A stretch of DNA of 64,000 nucleotides from Yersinia intermedia (GTDB taxonomy: Bacteria; Pseudomonadota; Gammaproteobacteria; Enterobacterales; Enterobacteriaceae). The position numbers and the translations under genes are program-made. The stretch covers positions 4,650,001 to 4,714,000 of the forward strand of contig NZ_LR134116.1 of assembly GCF_900635455.1 (NCBI RefSeq), in the 5' to 3' direction. How positions within the stretch are numbered: position 1 is the stretch's first letter; each line of letters starts with the position of its first letter. Below the pieces are notes generated by a model. That model was not told where the DNA came from. It was given only the letters and a program-made list of their open reading frames with translations, and made no database searches. Shown piece after piece: positions 45,707-55,091 of the stretch.

Positions 45707-46747
45707 TCAGAAGATTGGCTTACCGCTGCTGTCTTTTACATTGGTTTTCCAGGCCGCACGAACCTGTTCAACCACTTCTTTTGGTAATGTGGCGTAATCC
45801 AGTGCATTAGCTTGTTCAGCACCGTTTTTGTATGCCCAATCAAAGAACTTCAATACTTCAGTGCCCTTAGCCGCATTTTTCTGCTCTTTGTGCACCAAAA
45901 TGAAAGTCGTTGAGGTAATTGGCCAAACCTCACCACCTTTCTGGTTGGTTAAATCTTGAGCGAAGGTTTTGCTCCAGTCTACACCTTTGGCCGCAGCGCT
46001 AAAACTTTGCTCTGTTGGGCTGACCGGTTTGCCATCGGCTGAAACCAGTTTGGTGTAAGCCAGGTTATTCTGTTTAGCGTAAGCGTATTCCACATAACCA
46101 ATGGCACCTGGCAAGCGCTGAACAAATGCCGCAATACCGTCGTTACCTTTACCACCTAAACCAGTCGGCCAGTTAACCGTTGAGCCGGCACCCACTTTCT
46201 CTTTCCACTGCGCGTTCACTTTAGCTAAATAGCTGGTGAAAACGAATGAAGTGCCAGAACCATCAGCACGGCGCACCACTGCAATATTTTGGTCCGGTAA
46301 TTTAACGCCCGGATTCAATTTAACAATCGCCGGGTCATTCCACTTTTTCACATTACCCAGATAAATATCACCCAGTGTTTTACCGTCTAAGGTCAGTTCA
46401 CCAGATTTGATACCAGGGATATTAACGGCCAGCACCACACCGCCAATCACTGTTGGGAATTGGAATAAACCTTCAGCAGCCAGTTTATCGTCCGCTAAAG
46501 GCGCATCAGAAGCACCGAAATCAACAGTATTAGCAATGATTTGTTTCACGCCGCCTGAAGAACCGATCCCTTGATAGTTAACTTTGTTACCTGTTTCTTT
46601 CTGATAAGAATCTGCCCACTTGGCATACACCGGCGCGGGGAATGTCGCACCTGCACCTGTCAGGCTTGCAGCAGCGAACGCGGACACAGTGGTCATAGAT
46701 AAAGTCGCTGCCACAATGCTGGCTACGGTGGTACGCATCAGTTTCAT
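45707..46747 (-). CDS. pstS: Periplasmic phosphate-binding protein
   Basis: Binding protein of 346 residues, the E. coli length. The signal peptide (about 1-25) ends SAFA; the mature part starts with the phosphate-binding [18 protein letters not shown] and has the GASDAPL and RADGSGTSF motifs. I start at the ATG at 46747, behind the strong ribosome site taggaggg; a longer upstream frame reads through an ERIC element. It is the first gene of the pst operon and is controlled by two Pho boxes. Confidence 0.97.
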   Translation of the reverse strand: MKLMRTTVASIVAATLSMTTVSAFAAASLTGAGATFPAPVYAKWADSYQKETGNKVNYQGIGSSGGVKQIIANTVDFGASDAPLADDKLAAEGLFQFPTVIGGVVLAVNIPGIKSGELTLDGKTLGDIYLGNVKKWNDPAIVKLNPGVKLPDQNIAVVRRADGSGTSFVFTSYLAKVNAQWKEKVGAGSTVNWPTGLGGKGNDGIAAFVQRLPGAIGYVEYAYAKQNNLAYTKLVSADGKPVSPTEQSFSAAAKGVDWSKTFAQDLTNQKGGEVWPITSTTFILVHKEQKNAAKGTEVLKFFDWAYKNGAEQANALDYATLPKEVVEQVRAAWKTNVKDSSGKPIF

Positions 46748-46779
46748 AATCCCTCCTAATGGGATATTAGAATTAACTC

Positions 46780-46862
46780 TATACCAAAGAACTTGGTATT
46801 GCAGGATGAGCCGACTAACGAACCAAGCTGACAACGCTGCAACTTCAAGTACAAAGTGTATA
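46780..46862. repeat. ERIC-like element in the pstS leader
   Basis: An 83-base element with ends tataccaaag and aaagtgtata and the ERIC-like gcaggatgagcc and gctgcaacttcaagta blocks. It lies in the untranslated leader of pstS, between the Pho boxes and the ribosome site, and its ends can pair with each other in the mRNA. Confidence 0.6.
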
Positions 46863-46902
46863 AATTGTTTCATCAGATTAAGTATGGTGCAGGAGGGAAA
46901 AT

Positions 46903-46953
46903 AGGACAGTTTAATGACAGAAAAATGTACGTAATATTACAGTTATATGACAA
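46903..46953 (-). promoter_or_regulatory. Two PhoB boxes of the pst operon
   Basis: Read leftward, TTGTCATATAACTGTAAT (46936-46953) and CTGTCATTAAACTGTCCT (46903-46920) match the 18-base Pho box of two CTGTCA-type repeats. Their centres are 33 bases apart, so they lie on the same DNA face. A possible -10 (CATACT) is at 46881-46886. PhoB binding here should induce pstSCAB-phoU in low phosphate. Confidence 0.85.
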
Positions 46954-47943
46954 GCCAACAGAGTTAAAACAAAATCATTATTTATCATTATATTAGCGTG
47001 ATTTTTTATCTTTTTATTCGTGAGAATTTCAGTTGTGACCGTGATTGACCACTATTCAAAGTCTGAAAGCCAACCGGGGGCCGGCGGAGATATTTCTCAC
47101 GCGCATAGCCACCTTAGCCAAATCGTACATCGCAAGCCATGTCGTCATAGCAAAGCAACCAACATCGAATTTATGTAAAAGAAAAGCGCATAATAAAGCT
47201 CGATTCTTAGACACCATTATCGCAGTCAGCGGTTTATTTGGTCGTTAACACAGCCATTTTTGTGATTTTAACCACAAAATACGCAGAAATCGTTTCTGAT
47301 AAAATAACGTCGTTTTTATCACGTTTAATCCATTATATTAATGAATAAATTCAATTGAATGATGCTGTATTTATTCTCAGCGCTGGGGATATTCAACAAG
47401 TTGGATGAGTAAACGTAAGATAACGGAAATAAGGAGAGGAAACTCAATAAAAATACGAATATAAAGCCTATTTTTCATTCTCATCACCATCCTACGGTGC
47501 ACACTTTTCCAGACGGCCCCCTCTATTATTTATTTCCCCCAGTGGTTTTTTTTTGCATTGCTGCTAACATTATTTTCTAAGGTTATGATGCTAAGTAACT
47601 CTGTATTAATTTATTCTATTGAACACCTTCACCATTTTAATAAATTCTCAATATTACACACAAAAAAGTTATAGTCTCAGGGGAAAATATCTCTTTCTTA
47701 ACAACGGACTGGCTCTTTCCGGGCCAGACTCGCGGACAGGATGAGTAACAAGCGCGGCTACCTACTAAAACTGGAAGAATGCGAAAGATAGAAAATATAA
47801 ATTTTCAGTCAATGCTTTTGATTTACTAAGCCAATTCCTTGTTTTATTACGCTGAATAGTTGTCTCTATATTCTATAAAACGCCCCATGCTTTAGAAAAT
47901 TTTCGTATAGATAAACACAGCTCACTCATTGGGAAATGATATT
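46954..47943. other. Non-coding region between pstS and the accessory operon
   Basis: About one kilobase without a supported gene. It is AT-rich in most parts, with a short GC-richer stretch near 47045-47130 and another near 47700-47780 that can form a small ctggc/gccag hairpin. It must hold the promoter of the eight-gene operon; TATA-like sequences at 47867-47912 lack a well-spaced -35. No transposon end, tRNA or integrase remnant was found. It could contain a small RNA, but I cannot support one. Confidence 0.5.
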
Positions 47944-49557
47944 ATGCAACCTGCAACGCAGCCCTCAGGAAAAAACAGTTTCTCTGAAAATAATATTATT
48001 AGCAGTGTAATTAATAAATATGCAAACACCGGTGTATTTATAATTAATACCAACGATCCGCTGCTGGTAAAATTCTATGATATTCAACTGGCACTAGCAG
48101 GTGTCAGTCTGGTTCGTTATCCCAACTTCAGTCAGCTTTGGGTAAATAACAAACTGGCTAGACATGCCGTCAGCTCACTGGCGATGGGGGATAGCGATAG
48201 CGCACAACAGGTACACAGCATCGTCAGCCTGGACTCTACTGATGGGCAAACATTTTCAGCAAATGCCATTGGTTCGCTACCGGTATCAGCCGTAAACATC
48301 ACGCAAACCTTAGGTATCTTTGACGAATCAGGCAGCCCGACGGGAACAGTGCAATGTAAAAAGAACTATATTTACACTGCCAATTGCCCCATTCAGGCTG
48401 ATGGCACCTTCCCGGCCAGTTTAAAACAAACCCGCTATCCAGTTAATATCATCTATACCTTTTCCCAAACGGTGAATAACCAGACAGTTTACGGGGCAGA
48501 AATTGTTACAACACAAAGTTACCCAAAATTAATTCAAAATGATTCACCTGCTGATCTAAATAAAAATAATCTGATAAAAATCTGTCTGGCCCGTAAGGAA
48601 AACGACTGTGACTACTTTAATAGTTTTGACGGCAATGTCACCGTACCGATAAAAGGTAGCGTAACCTACTTCGGCAATATTGATTTAAATAATGGCAAGC
48701 CAATAAACGCTTATAACTCAATTTATCTGGTACGCGAACGGCAGGGTGGCGATCCGATCACCCCAGCCAGTAACTTTAATTTTTTTGACGACGCCAAAAC
48801 CCGAATTAACGGCAACGTTTTATCTTGGGATCTAGACTGGCTTAAATTCAAACGCCCCGATTTTGAGTCCGGTGAGCGGGTTTATTATATCTTTAAAGTG
48901 ACATTACAAATTGAAGGCGCAAGTGTGGCCAGTTTTATCACCAATGCTCCCGGTCAGTTCGATCCTGAACAACGCTTTTTAAATACCAACACGCTAAAAC
49001 CCATGCAAATTACCTATGGTTGTTTAGGTAAAGGCACCCCCATTTTAATGCAGGATGGTAAAGAAAAAGCCATTGACGACATCCTTATTGGCGAATGGGT
49101 GCAATCGCAGGATGGGCGAGCGTTAAGAGTGGAAGATGTGATTACCGGTGCGGAGCAAAACTATCTTGAAATTGAAGTCAGGAATAGCTGCGGCCAACTC
49201 AAAACCCTAATAACCAGCCTGGGCCACCCCTTTTGCACTACCACCGGTGTGGAACTGGCGAGTGAATTGACCCTAACCAGTCGACTGCTAACCCCAGAGA
49301 GTGACTGTGGTATCAACCGTATCAACAAACAACACGGTGAGATTGAGGTGTACAACCTGCACCTTTCCACTGATGACCCCATCAAAGATCTGACAGAAAG
49401 TAACAGCACCATGTATGCCGCTGGTGTGCTAGTTGGTGATAGCACGATGCAGTATCACTACGAAGAGGCGTACCACCATCGCTCGGTGAATATCCTAAAC
49501 CAGCTACCGGAAGAATGGCGTCAGGATTATCAAAACCATATTAAAACCATAAGGTAA
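47944..49557 (+). CDS. Accessory operon gene 1: unknown N-terminal region with C-terminal Hint autoprocessing domain
   Basis: Protein of 537 residues without signal peptide. Residues 1-355 match nothing I recognise; they hold cysteine pairs (VQCKKNYIYTANCP, KICLARKENDCDY). A Hint domain spans about 360-499. It starts with Cys360 in GCLGKGTPILMQDGKEKAID (block A), has the block-B TSLGHPF with His428, and ends MYAAGVLVGDS. The C-terminal Asn needed for intein splicing is replaced by Gly-Asp, so cleavage or ester transfer, as in hedgehog or BIL domains, is more likely than splicing. About 38 residues follow the domain. The ATG at 47944 is preferred to the TTG at 47929. It heads the operon, and gene 2 starts immediately after its stop. 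Confidence 0.75.
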   Translation: MQPATQPSGKNSFSENNIISSVINKYANTGVFIINTNDPLLVKFYDIQLALAGVSLVRYPNFSQLWVNNKLARHAVSSLAMGDSDSAQQVHSIVSLDSTDGQTFSANAIGSLPVSAVNITQTLGIFDESGSPTGTVQCKKNYIYTANCPIQADGTFPASLKQTRYPVNIIYTFSQTVNNQTVYGAEIVTTQSYPKLIQNDSPADLNKNNLIKICLARKENDCDYFNSFDGNVTVPIKGSVTYFGNIDLNNGKPINAYNSIYLVRERQGGDPITPASNFNFFDDAKTRINGNVLSWDLDWLKFKRPDFESGERVYYIFKVTLQIEGASVASFITNAPGQFDPEQRFLNTNTLKPMQITYGCLGKGTPILMQDGKEKAIDDILIGEWVQSQDGRALRVEDVITGAEQNYLEIEVRNSCGQLKTLITSLGHPFCTTTGVELASELTLTSRLLTPESDCGINRINKQHGEIEVYNLHLSTDDPIKDLTESNSTMYAAGVLVGDSTMQYHYEEAYHHRSVNILNQLPEEWRQDYQNHIKTIR

Positions 49558-51327
49558 ATGATTGATATGTTTATTGGTTATCCTGATTTTCAGCAAATCA
49601 TCACCGATGACAGGCTGCGCGTCGTTGCCGTCTGCCAGCAGCCAGATGTCTACTATTTGTATCCAGAACCCTTCGCCCTGATTGTCGGTGATCCGCTGGC
49701 CTTCGCGCTGGATATAATCCTTAGCCTAAGCAACAACATAATCTACGGTGACCTTGATTTTACCGCCGAGCTACAATTTACCAGCGGCAGCGCACTTGAG
49801 GCATTCAATCGCCAGCACCCCGGCAAAGCTATCCAAGGTTTGCCGGTTATCCCTTATAAGCTCGGTTTCCGTTCACCACCTGACCATGATTCAGCATTAA
49901 CCCATCAGGATTACGACCCAACCTGGTATTCGGCGCAGTCGATTCAATTTCTGATCTCGCTTGATGCAGATACCACGCAACTGATGAAAAAAACGTTGCT
50001 GGACAATATTGTTGGCTTTAATGCCCGTATCGATGGTTTTGTCGAGGGTGTATCGCCACGGCTGAACTACACACTAGATTGCGATCCCGGCCAGTTAATC
50101 GCCGAATTAGCGGCCAATGTTAAAGACGCCAAACCTGCGTCCAACAACCGGATTGCGTTTCCCTACGTGTTGCTTACTCAGTACGTGTACGAAAATCTAT
50201 CCCGGCTACCACTGCTGATATCGCCAGCCTTCTCCTCGACCAACCCGGCAGAAGCGCTGTTATTCGCGCAGGCTCTGCTTGATCGTCTGTTCAACACGTT
50301 GGGATCGCCCTATATCGGTAACGCCAATACCAATACTGCTTATATTTGTCTGTTGCTCCCCCAGAAACAGCGCCGCCTGATAATTGATTTAAAACGCGTT
50401 GAGCTAACCCGGCGCCCCATCTGCTTTTTACTGGATCCCTTTGCCATGGCACAACAAATTGCCAAAGAGGCTCCCGAACAGGTTATCCACCAGATAACCG
50501 CACCTGCGCTGCCAGACGGTAACCTGCGGATTAACATCCTTTACGCTTTCCCACAGGGTCTTAAAGACGGGGCGTTTATTGATATACAAATCATTTTACC
50601 ACCGGGTGAGCTTTATCCTTCGGAACAACAGCAAACCCTGCTATTGATGCCCAATCAGAGTTATTTGGCTTTCACATTTATTAATAATACATTCAGTTTT
50701 AATGGTGAATACCAGTACCATATTCGCGTTAACTACCCAACCGTCAATGGATATCTCTCTCTCGTCACCGAGCAACGAACCAGCAATAACAAAATACTGA
50801 CGCTGGATTATTCCAGCTTCCCTTGTCAGTTCCTGACCCTGAATATCGATCCGACATTCGCACAACACAGTACACTCACAGGCCACTACTATTCCGCTAG
50901 CCTGTCGGAACCCTTTGAACTCACGCTGGCTTCGCCCTGTTTCAGTTATCCGATAACGGGACGTGACGCCTATGCCAAGGTGACCGCCTGGGATAACGAT
51001 AGCGCCGCCTCAGTGGTGCTCGATATGCCAATCACCCAGTCAGCTACCCTCGGTGTTTATAGCTTTCCTCAGTTCGGTGCGCAGCACGCCATCATTATCG
51101 CCCGGTTTGCCACTGGCATCCGCTATGCCACGTTACGATTTCAAGCTCAGGGCGAAACGCAAACGCGTGACCACACGTTTACTCAGCAGGATAATTGCTA
51201 TGAATATCAATGGAATGTCACGTCAATTTACGCGGCAGGGTTTCGTTATAAAACCAGTAACGGTCAATGGTCGGACTATGTGACGGGCAATCAAACCATT
51301 ACTTTTGAGGTTGAAAATGAAGACTGA
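49558..51327 (+). CDS. Accessory operon gene 2: large beta-rich protein of unknown function
   Basis: Protein of 589 residues, no signal peptide or membrane segment. I do not recognise the family. The N-terminal part (VYYLYPEPFALIVGDPLAF) resembles in pattern the starts of genes 4, 5 and 6 (a tyrosine-rich strand, then a proline, then hydrophobic residues). The C-terminal 200 residues look like repeated Ig-like beta units (for example LTLNIDPTF..., then DAYAKVTAWDND...). The ATG at 49558 directly follows the stop of gene 1; another ATG at 49567 is possible. It overlaps gene 3 by 11 bases. Confidence 0.7.
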   Translation: MIDMFIGYPDFQQIITDDRLRVVAVCQQPDVYYLYPEPFALIVGDPLAFALDIILSLSNNIIYGDLDFTAELQFTSGSALEAFNRQHPGKAIQGLPVIPYKLGFRSPPDHDSALTHQDYDPTWYSAQSIQFLISLDADTTQLMKKTLLDNIVGFNARIDGFVEGVSPRLNYTLDCDPGQLIAELAANVKDAKPASNNRIAFPYVLLTQYVYENLSRLPLLISPAFSSTNPAEALLFAQALLDRLFNTLGSPYIGNANTNTAYICLLLPQKQRRLIIDLKRVELTRRPICFLLDPFAMAQQIAKEAPEQVIHQITAPALPDGNLRINILYAFPQGLKDGAFIDIQIILPPGELYPSEQQQTLLLMPNQSYLAFTFINNTFSFNGEYQYHIRVNYPTVNGYLSLVTEQRTSNNKILTLDYSSFPCQFLTLNIDPTFAQHSTLTGHYYSASLSEPFELTLASPCFSYPITGRDAYAKVTAWDNDSAASVVLDMPITQSATLGVYSFPQFGAQHAIIIARFATGIRYATLRFQAQGETQTRDHTFTQQDNCYEYQWNVTSIYAAGFRYKTSNGQWSDYVTGNQTITFEVENED

Positions 51328-52756
51328 ACCATTAAATCCTGAAAAAAATCTGGCGTCCTTTTTTTTGCTTGATCGCGCTTTCGTCTTTCACGATCAGCGA
51401 TGCGCGCCCAACAACTATACCTATGGCTGCTTCACGCCTGAAATCGTTCATGACGATCGGGGAAATAAAACCAGTGGTTTTCACCTCACCACCAGTCCGG
51501 CAGGCGGCCTCGTCATCCTGATTACACCGCTAGTTCCTCTCAATACCCAAGCTATACAACAGTATATTCAGACACATATCTCCCACTCAGGCGGTAACAT
51601 CACCCTTGAGCAGTGTACTGCGAAGACGGCGATCTTCTTGCGCTTTCAAGAGCCGCGGGGTGACTCCACCTATCTGGTTGAGTTTGAAGGAAACTCTATG
51701 TCGACCACCCATTCGGAAGGGATAGCGTTGACTGAGGCCATACAGGGCGACGCGAAGCGGGTTTTTCTTGCCACCCACACACAATTCACGGTAAGCACTA
51801 CGGTTAATGCCCGTCTCAACAGCGACTGGCGGCAGTTTCTGATACTGGCTTTTAACACCAAAACCCGCACACCAGAGGCTATTGCGCAGCTACTCGACAA
51901 GCAAATTACTGCTGGTGTCGTCGTGCTGGACGAGGAGTTTAAAAATACCCCGTCGCCGCAGACCAAAGAGACCGTGAGAAAAAATCTGGTCGATCTCGCT
52001 GCCAGCATCCTCAGTAATACGCTCGCCAACATCTCGCATATTGATGAGATACCCACCAAAGTTGACTATGATTTTTCTTACGAAAGCAGCCTGCCCCAAT
52101 CTTATGAACTGATCGACGAACAGGATATCGCAACGCTATTCAGCGGCTTTATCGCCAATAAACTGATTTCCTATGACTCTTCACCGTTGCCTGAGCCTCA
52201 ACGAAAACAACCTGACGATCCGGGAAAACAGCATACCTGCAAAGTCAGCCTGGATTTCAATGCCAGCAAGTTTACGATTATGTCGATTGAACTGACGTGG
52301 GCGGATAAAAAAGCCCCCATGCAGTGGCCAAACTTTCCTCCGCTCACCATCACCGCCGATAGTCGCGTGAATGAGATTAATATCAAGGTCACCTTTTCCG
52401 ACTATTCATTCATTAATATCACGCGCCAGTGGCAAGCAGACATCAACCTGACCGTTCAGGATATCGGGTTTCATGAAGTGACCTTTGATGCCCGCCACTT
52501 ACAATCTGATTTTAAGACGATTTCTGGCAGTGCCAATTACGTCCCAGATGGCCAGGCCAAACGCGCTACCTTTAATTTTTCATTTTCCGATCAACAGTGG
52601 CAAACCACTTGGTTACTCAATACCCAGTCAAATAGCTTGAATGGCCGTATTGAATACCACTGGCAGGGAAAAACGTCGTCATTTATAAGCAGAAATTACG
52701 ATTCAGGTGTACAGCAGTCGGCCTCACTCCGTATTGAACTTCAATACAAAAAATAA
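51317..52756 (+). CDS. Accessory operon gene 3: protein of unknown function
   Basis: Protein of 479 residues, no signal peptide. It begins with a segment rich in aromatic residues (FFLLDRAFVFHDQ) and contains a middle helical part (about 200-245). The C-terminal half is probably beta-sandwich (KFTIMSIELTWADKKAP, then NLTVQDIGFHEVTFDA and WQTTWLLNTQSN). No family recognised. The ATG at 51317 lies inside gene 2; a TTG at 51305 would add four residues. Gene 4 follows after 23 bases. Confidence 0.7.
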   Translation: MKTEPLNPEKNLASFFLLDRAFVFHDQRCAPNNYTYGCFTPEIVHDDRGNKTSGFHLTTSPAGGLVILITPLVPLNTQAIQQYIQTHISHSGGNITLEQCTAKTAIFLRFQEPRGDSTYLVEFEGNSMSTTHSEGIALTEAIQGDAKRVFLATHTQFTVSTTVNARLNSDWRQFLILAFNTKTRTPEAIAQLLDKQITAGVVVLDEEFKNTPSPQTKETVRKNLVDLAASILSNTLANISHIDEIPTKVDYDFSYESSLPQSYELIDEQDIATLFSGFIANKLISYDSSPLPEPQRKQPDDPGKQHTCKVSLDFNASKFTIMSIELTWADKKAPMQWPNFPPLTITADSRVNEINIKVTFSDYSFINITRQWQADINLTVQDIGFHEVTFDARHLQSDFKTISGSANYVPDGQAKRATFNFSFSDQQWQTTWLLNTQSNSLNGRIEYHWQGKTSSFISRNYDSGVQQSASLRIELQYKK

Positions 52757-52779
52757 CCATGAGTTAAGAGGAATAAGCT

Positions 52780-54933
52780 ATGTTAACCACGGCAATCCAG
52801 CATTCGATTAAAATAGAGACCAAAGAACACTTAGGCGTCAAGGTATATACCTATACCTGCTATGGCGATAGCGAAGATAAAAATATTTTTTATGTTATTC
52901 CTGAAACCCCAATATTTTCTGGTCAGGAAAACAAGCCTGACTTCTTATTCTATAAATATCGTAAAGAAGAACAACAAGGCGGATATGCACAGTTTACCGT
53001 TAAACTTCCTGTACCAACAGAAAGCGAAGCTGACAAAATAAAAGCTCAGCTTTATAATGGGATATCACCGCAACTTTTGGCGAAATCAAAACTTATTGTC
53101 CAGTATATTAAGGCTGAAAAAGTATTTAATTCCGATCCAACCAATAAAGCCAATCAAGATGCCAAAATTAAAGCTTTTCAAAATGCTGGATTAACCGAAG
53201 AGCAAGCAAAAAAATATATACTCGCTTATAACCCTGATGCGGGTGACGATCAATTTCTCGGTCAATTGATGCCCGATGGAGCGCGAAAAATAGAATTGCG
53301 CCAGCCCCGCTATACCTCAGCGCAAGCCTCGTTGATCATCAATGAGGACAAAGTATTTTACTGCCAGGTACCCACGCCACTGAGTCCCTCTGGGTTGGGG
53401 AATAACGATACTGTATTTAGCATGTCGCTAACGGGGCTGGGAGCAACCCTATTTGAGAATGTATTAAAAGGAACACCAAGTAATGCCAGCGTCGGGATTC
53501 GTTATAACTTCACGCTGGATGCCTCTCTGCCGGCAGTAAAAGTTATTGTCACCTACAACAGTACGAAAATGAAAGAAGTGGCGCAGACCATTACCCGCCA
53601 TACCTGGTCTGCGGATGAAAAAGAAATCACCCGTGAATTTTCCGAGAAAGGGGCCGCCAAGGTCACTGTTATTACCAGCCTCAGCGCGAAAGAAATGGGC
53701 ATGAAAGATGACCAATATAGCGCTTGGATAAAAACCTTCGAGGACTGGGGACAAGCACAACTTCAACAAATATTGTCTACCCAAACTGGGCTGGATATGA
53801 GTATGGATTTACTGAACGATGCGGGCAGTTTTGATAAATTTAAAGAAAGTCTGAAAAACACGCAGGATTTCACCCGCGTATATGAAGAAAACCGTGTTGT
53901 TCCTTTTTCCATCGCGCCGCAGACTCAGTTGCCGTCCATTCTCTCTATTGTTGGTGCTGAGAAGGTCGATGACTATTTCAAAGAATACGATCTTGATGAT
54001 CCCTTCTTTCAGTTTATTCAACCGGAATTTTATGTCAGTCAGGATCTGGATAAATATGATATTGAAAATATTATTGTTATCGCAAAATATGATGATAATC
54101 ATGTCAGCACACTCCGCTTCGACAGAAAAAACACCGCGCCGCAAAAAACTGAGAAATGGTATATTGATAAAAAACTGGGGCGCACCTACAGCTATTCATA
54201 TACGGTGAATTTCTCAGGGTTGCATTCAAAACCCTATCATTCAGGTAAAATAGATGTAATTGATAGTCTGGTTCAATATATCAACATGGCACAATGCGGT
54301 ATTGTCTACGCACAAATTGATTCGTTACTTGATGCGCAGGCATGGGAAACATTCAGCCAGGTACTATTGAAAGCCCAATATTCCGATCCAGCACATGGTG
54401 TAGAATTAAAAAGCGATACTCAGGTATTGAATGTTTCCACGCAGCCAAAACCTTTTATTTATCCAGTAGGCATGAAGCCAGAGAATCCCATTTATTTCAC
54501 CACTAATTATTATACCCGTGATGGTGGTAATTTTACTTACATCGAACCAGGTATTGAACCATCTCCGCAATTACCCGGATATGGTGGCACCCGTGCGAAC
54601 CAGATTCAAATAATGAATGCCTTACCGAGGAAAACGACCTACTCCATATTTTTCATCGCACCGAAGAAAGATGTACTCATTATTATCTTCGACATGATGG
54701 TGAACTATAAGACCTACAAGTTTAAACAAACTCAATCGATTAATCTGGAAGAAAAAGATCTCGTGGATGCCTCCACCCGCCGCGACCTTACCTTCGAGTT
54801 TTTACCCGATGGCACAGATGACATTCCTGAAATCACCTACAGCGGTACCATTATTTACAATGATGAGCGCGATCCCAAGCCAATTGAGGGCAAGGTAACC
54901 GGTTCATCAGTCGCGGTGGTGGTGAAGTGTTAA
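52780..54933 (+). CDS. Accessory operon gene 4: paralogue of genes 5 and 6
   Basis: Protein of 717 residues without signal peptide. The start (IFYVIPETPIFSGQENKPDF, then EEQQGGYAQFTV) aligns with gene 6 (FWYLPGDIHIAVRDGKPVF, then NQQGGYINFEV). A central part (VGIRYNFTLDASLPAVKV) and a DPFFQ motif are also shared with gene 6. The C-terminal third holds Ig-like repeats, including AWETFSQVLLKAQY. A good ribosome site (aagaggaataagct) precedes the ATG at 52780. Function unknown; the shape suggests a structural or binding protein. Confidence 0.75.
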   Translation: MLTTAIQHSIKIETKEHLGVKVYTYTCYGDSEDKNIFYVIPETPIFSGQENKPDFLFYKYRKEEQQGGYAQFTVKLPVPTESEADKIKAQLYNGISPQLLAKSKLIVQYIKAEKVFNSDPTNKANQDAKIKAFQNAGLTEEQAKKYILAYNPDAGDDQFLGQLMPDGARKIELRQPRYTSAQASLIINEDKVFYCQVPTPLSPSGLGNNDTVFSMSLTGLGATLFENVLKGTPSNASVGIRYNFTLDASLPAVKVIVTYNSTKMKEVAQTITRHTWSADEKEITREFSEKGAAKVTVITSLSAKEMGMKDDQYSAWIKTFEDWGQAQLQQILSTQTGLDMSMDLLNDAGSFDKFKESLKNTQDFTRVYEENRVVPFSIAPQTQLPSILSIVGAEKVDDYFKEYDLDDPFFQFIQPEFYVSQDLDKYDIENIIVIAKYDDNHVSTLRFDRKNTAPQKTEKWYIDKKLGRTYSYSYTVNFSGLHSKPYHSGKIDVIDSLVQYINMAQCGIVYAQIDSLLDAQAWETFSQVLLKAQYSDPAHGVELKSDTQVLNVSTQPKPFIYPVGMKPENPIYFTTNYYTRDGGNFTYIEPGIEPSPQLPGYGGTRANQIQIMNALPRKTTYSIFFIAPKKDVLIIIFDMMVNYKTYKFKQTQSINLEEKDLVDASTRRDLTFEFLPDGTDDIPEITYSGTIIYNDERDPKPIEGKVTGSSVAVVVKC

Positions 54934-55002
54934 GGCCCGTCATTCTTCTGGTGTAGCGGCGGCCAGACATGCTGCCTCTGAACCGGTCCTCCCGTTGAGG
55001 CG

Positions 55003-55023
55003 GTGATGAACAGTATTCATCAC
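55003..55023 (+). other. Stem-loop between accessory genes 4 and 5
   Basis: A perfect 8-bp stem (gtgatgaa / ttcatcac) with a 5-base loop lies in the only large gap (158 bases) of the operon. No T-run follows. It may lower expression of the downstream genes or mark an mRNA processing point. Confidence 0.45.
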
Positions 55024-55091
55024 TATTGGATAGGCAGGGCATCGGTCATTACATTTATGACCGATGCTCGGTTGATTGTTTTTTATTCAAC

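Noticed and set aside
46748..46873. A longer pstS start at 46873.
   Set aside because: The extra residues are encoded by an ERIC element and would hide the signal peptide; the ATG at 46747 has a strong ribosome site.
47045..47248. Rightward frame of 67 codons in the pstS-accessory operon gap.
   Set aside because: It begins with TTG without a ribosome site, and its composition does not look like a protein.
47944..49557. Gene 1 of the accessory operon as a true splicing intein.
   Set aside because: The C-terminal His-Asn and the downstream nucleophile needed for splicing are missing, and the host protein is not a usual intein host.
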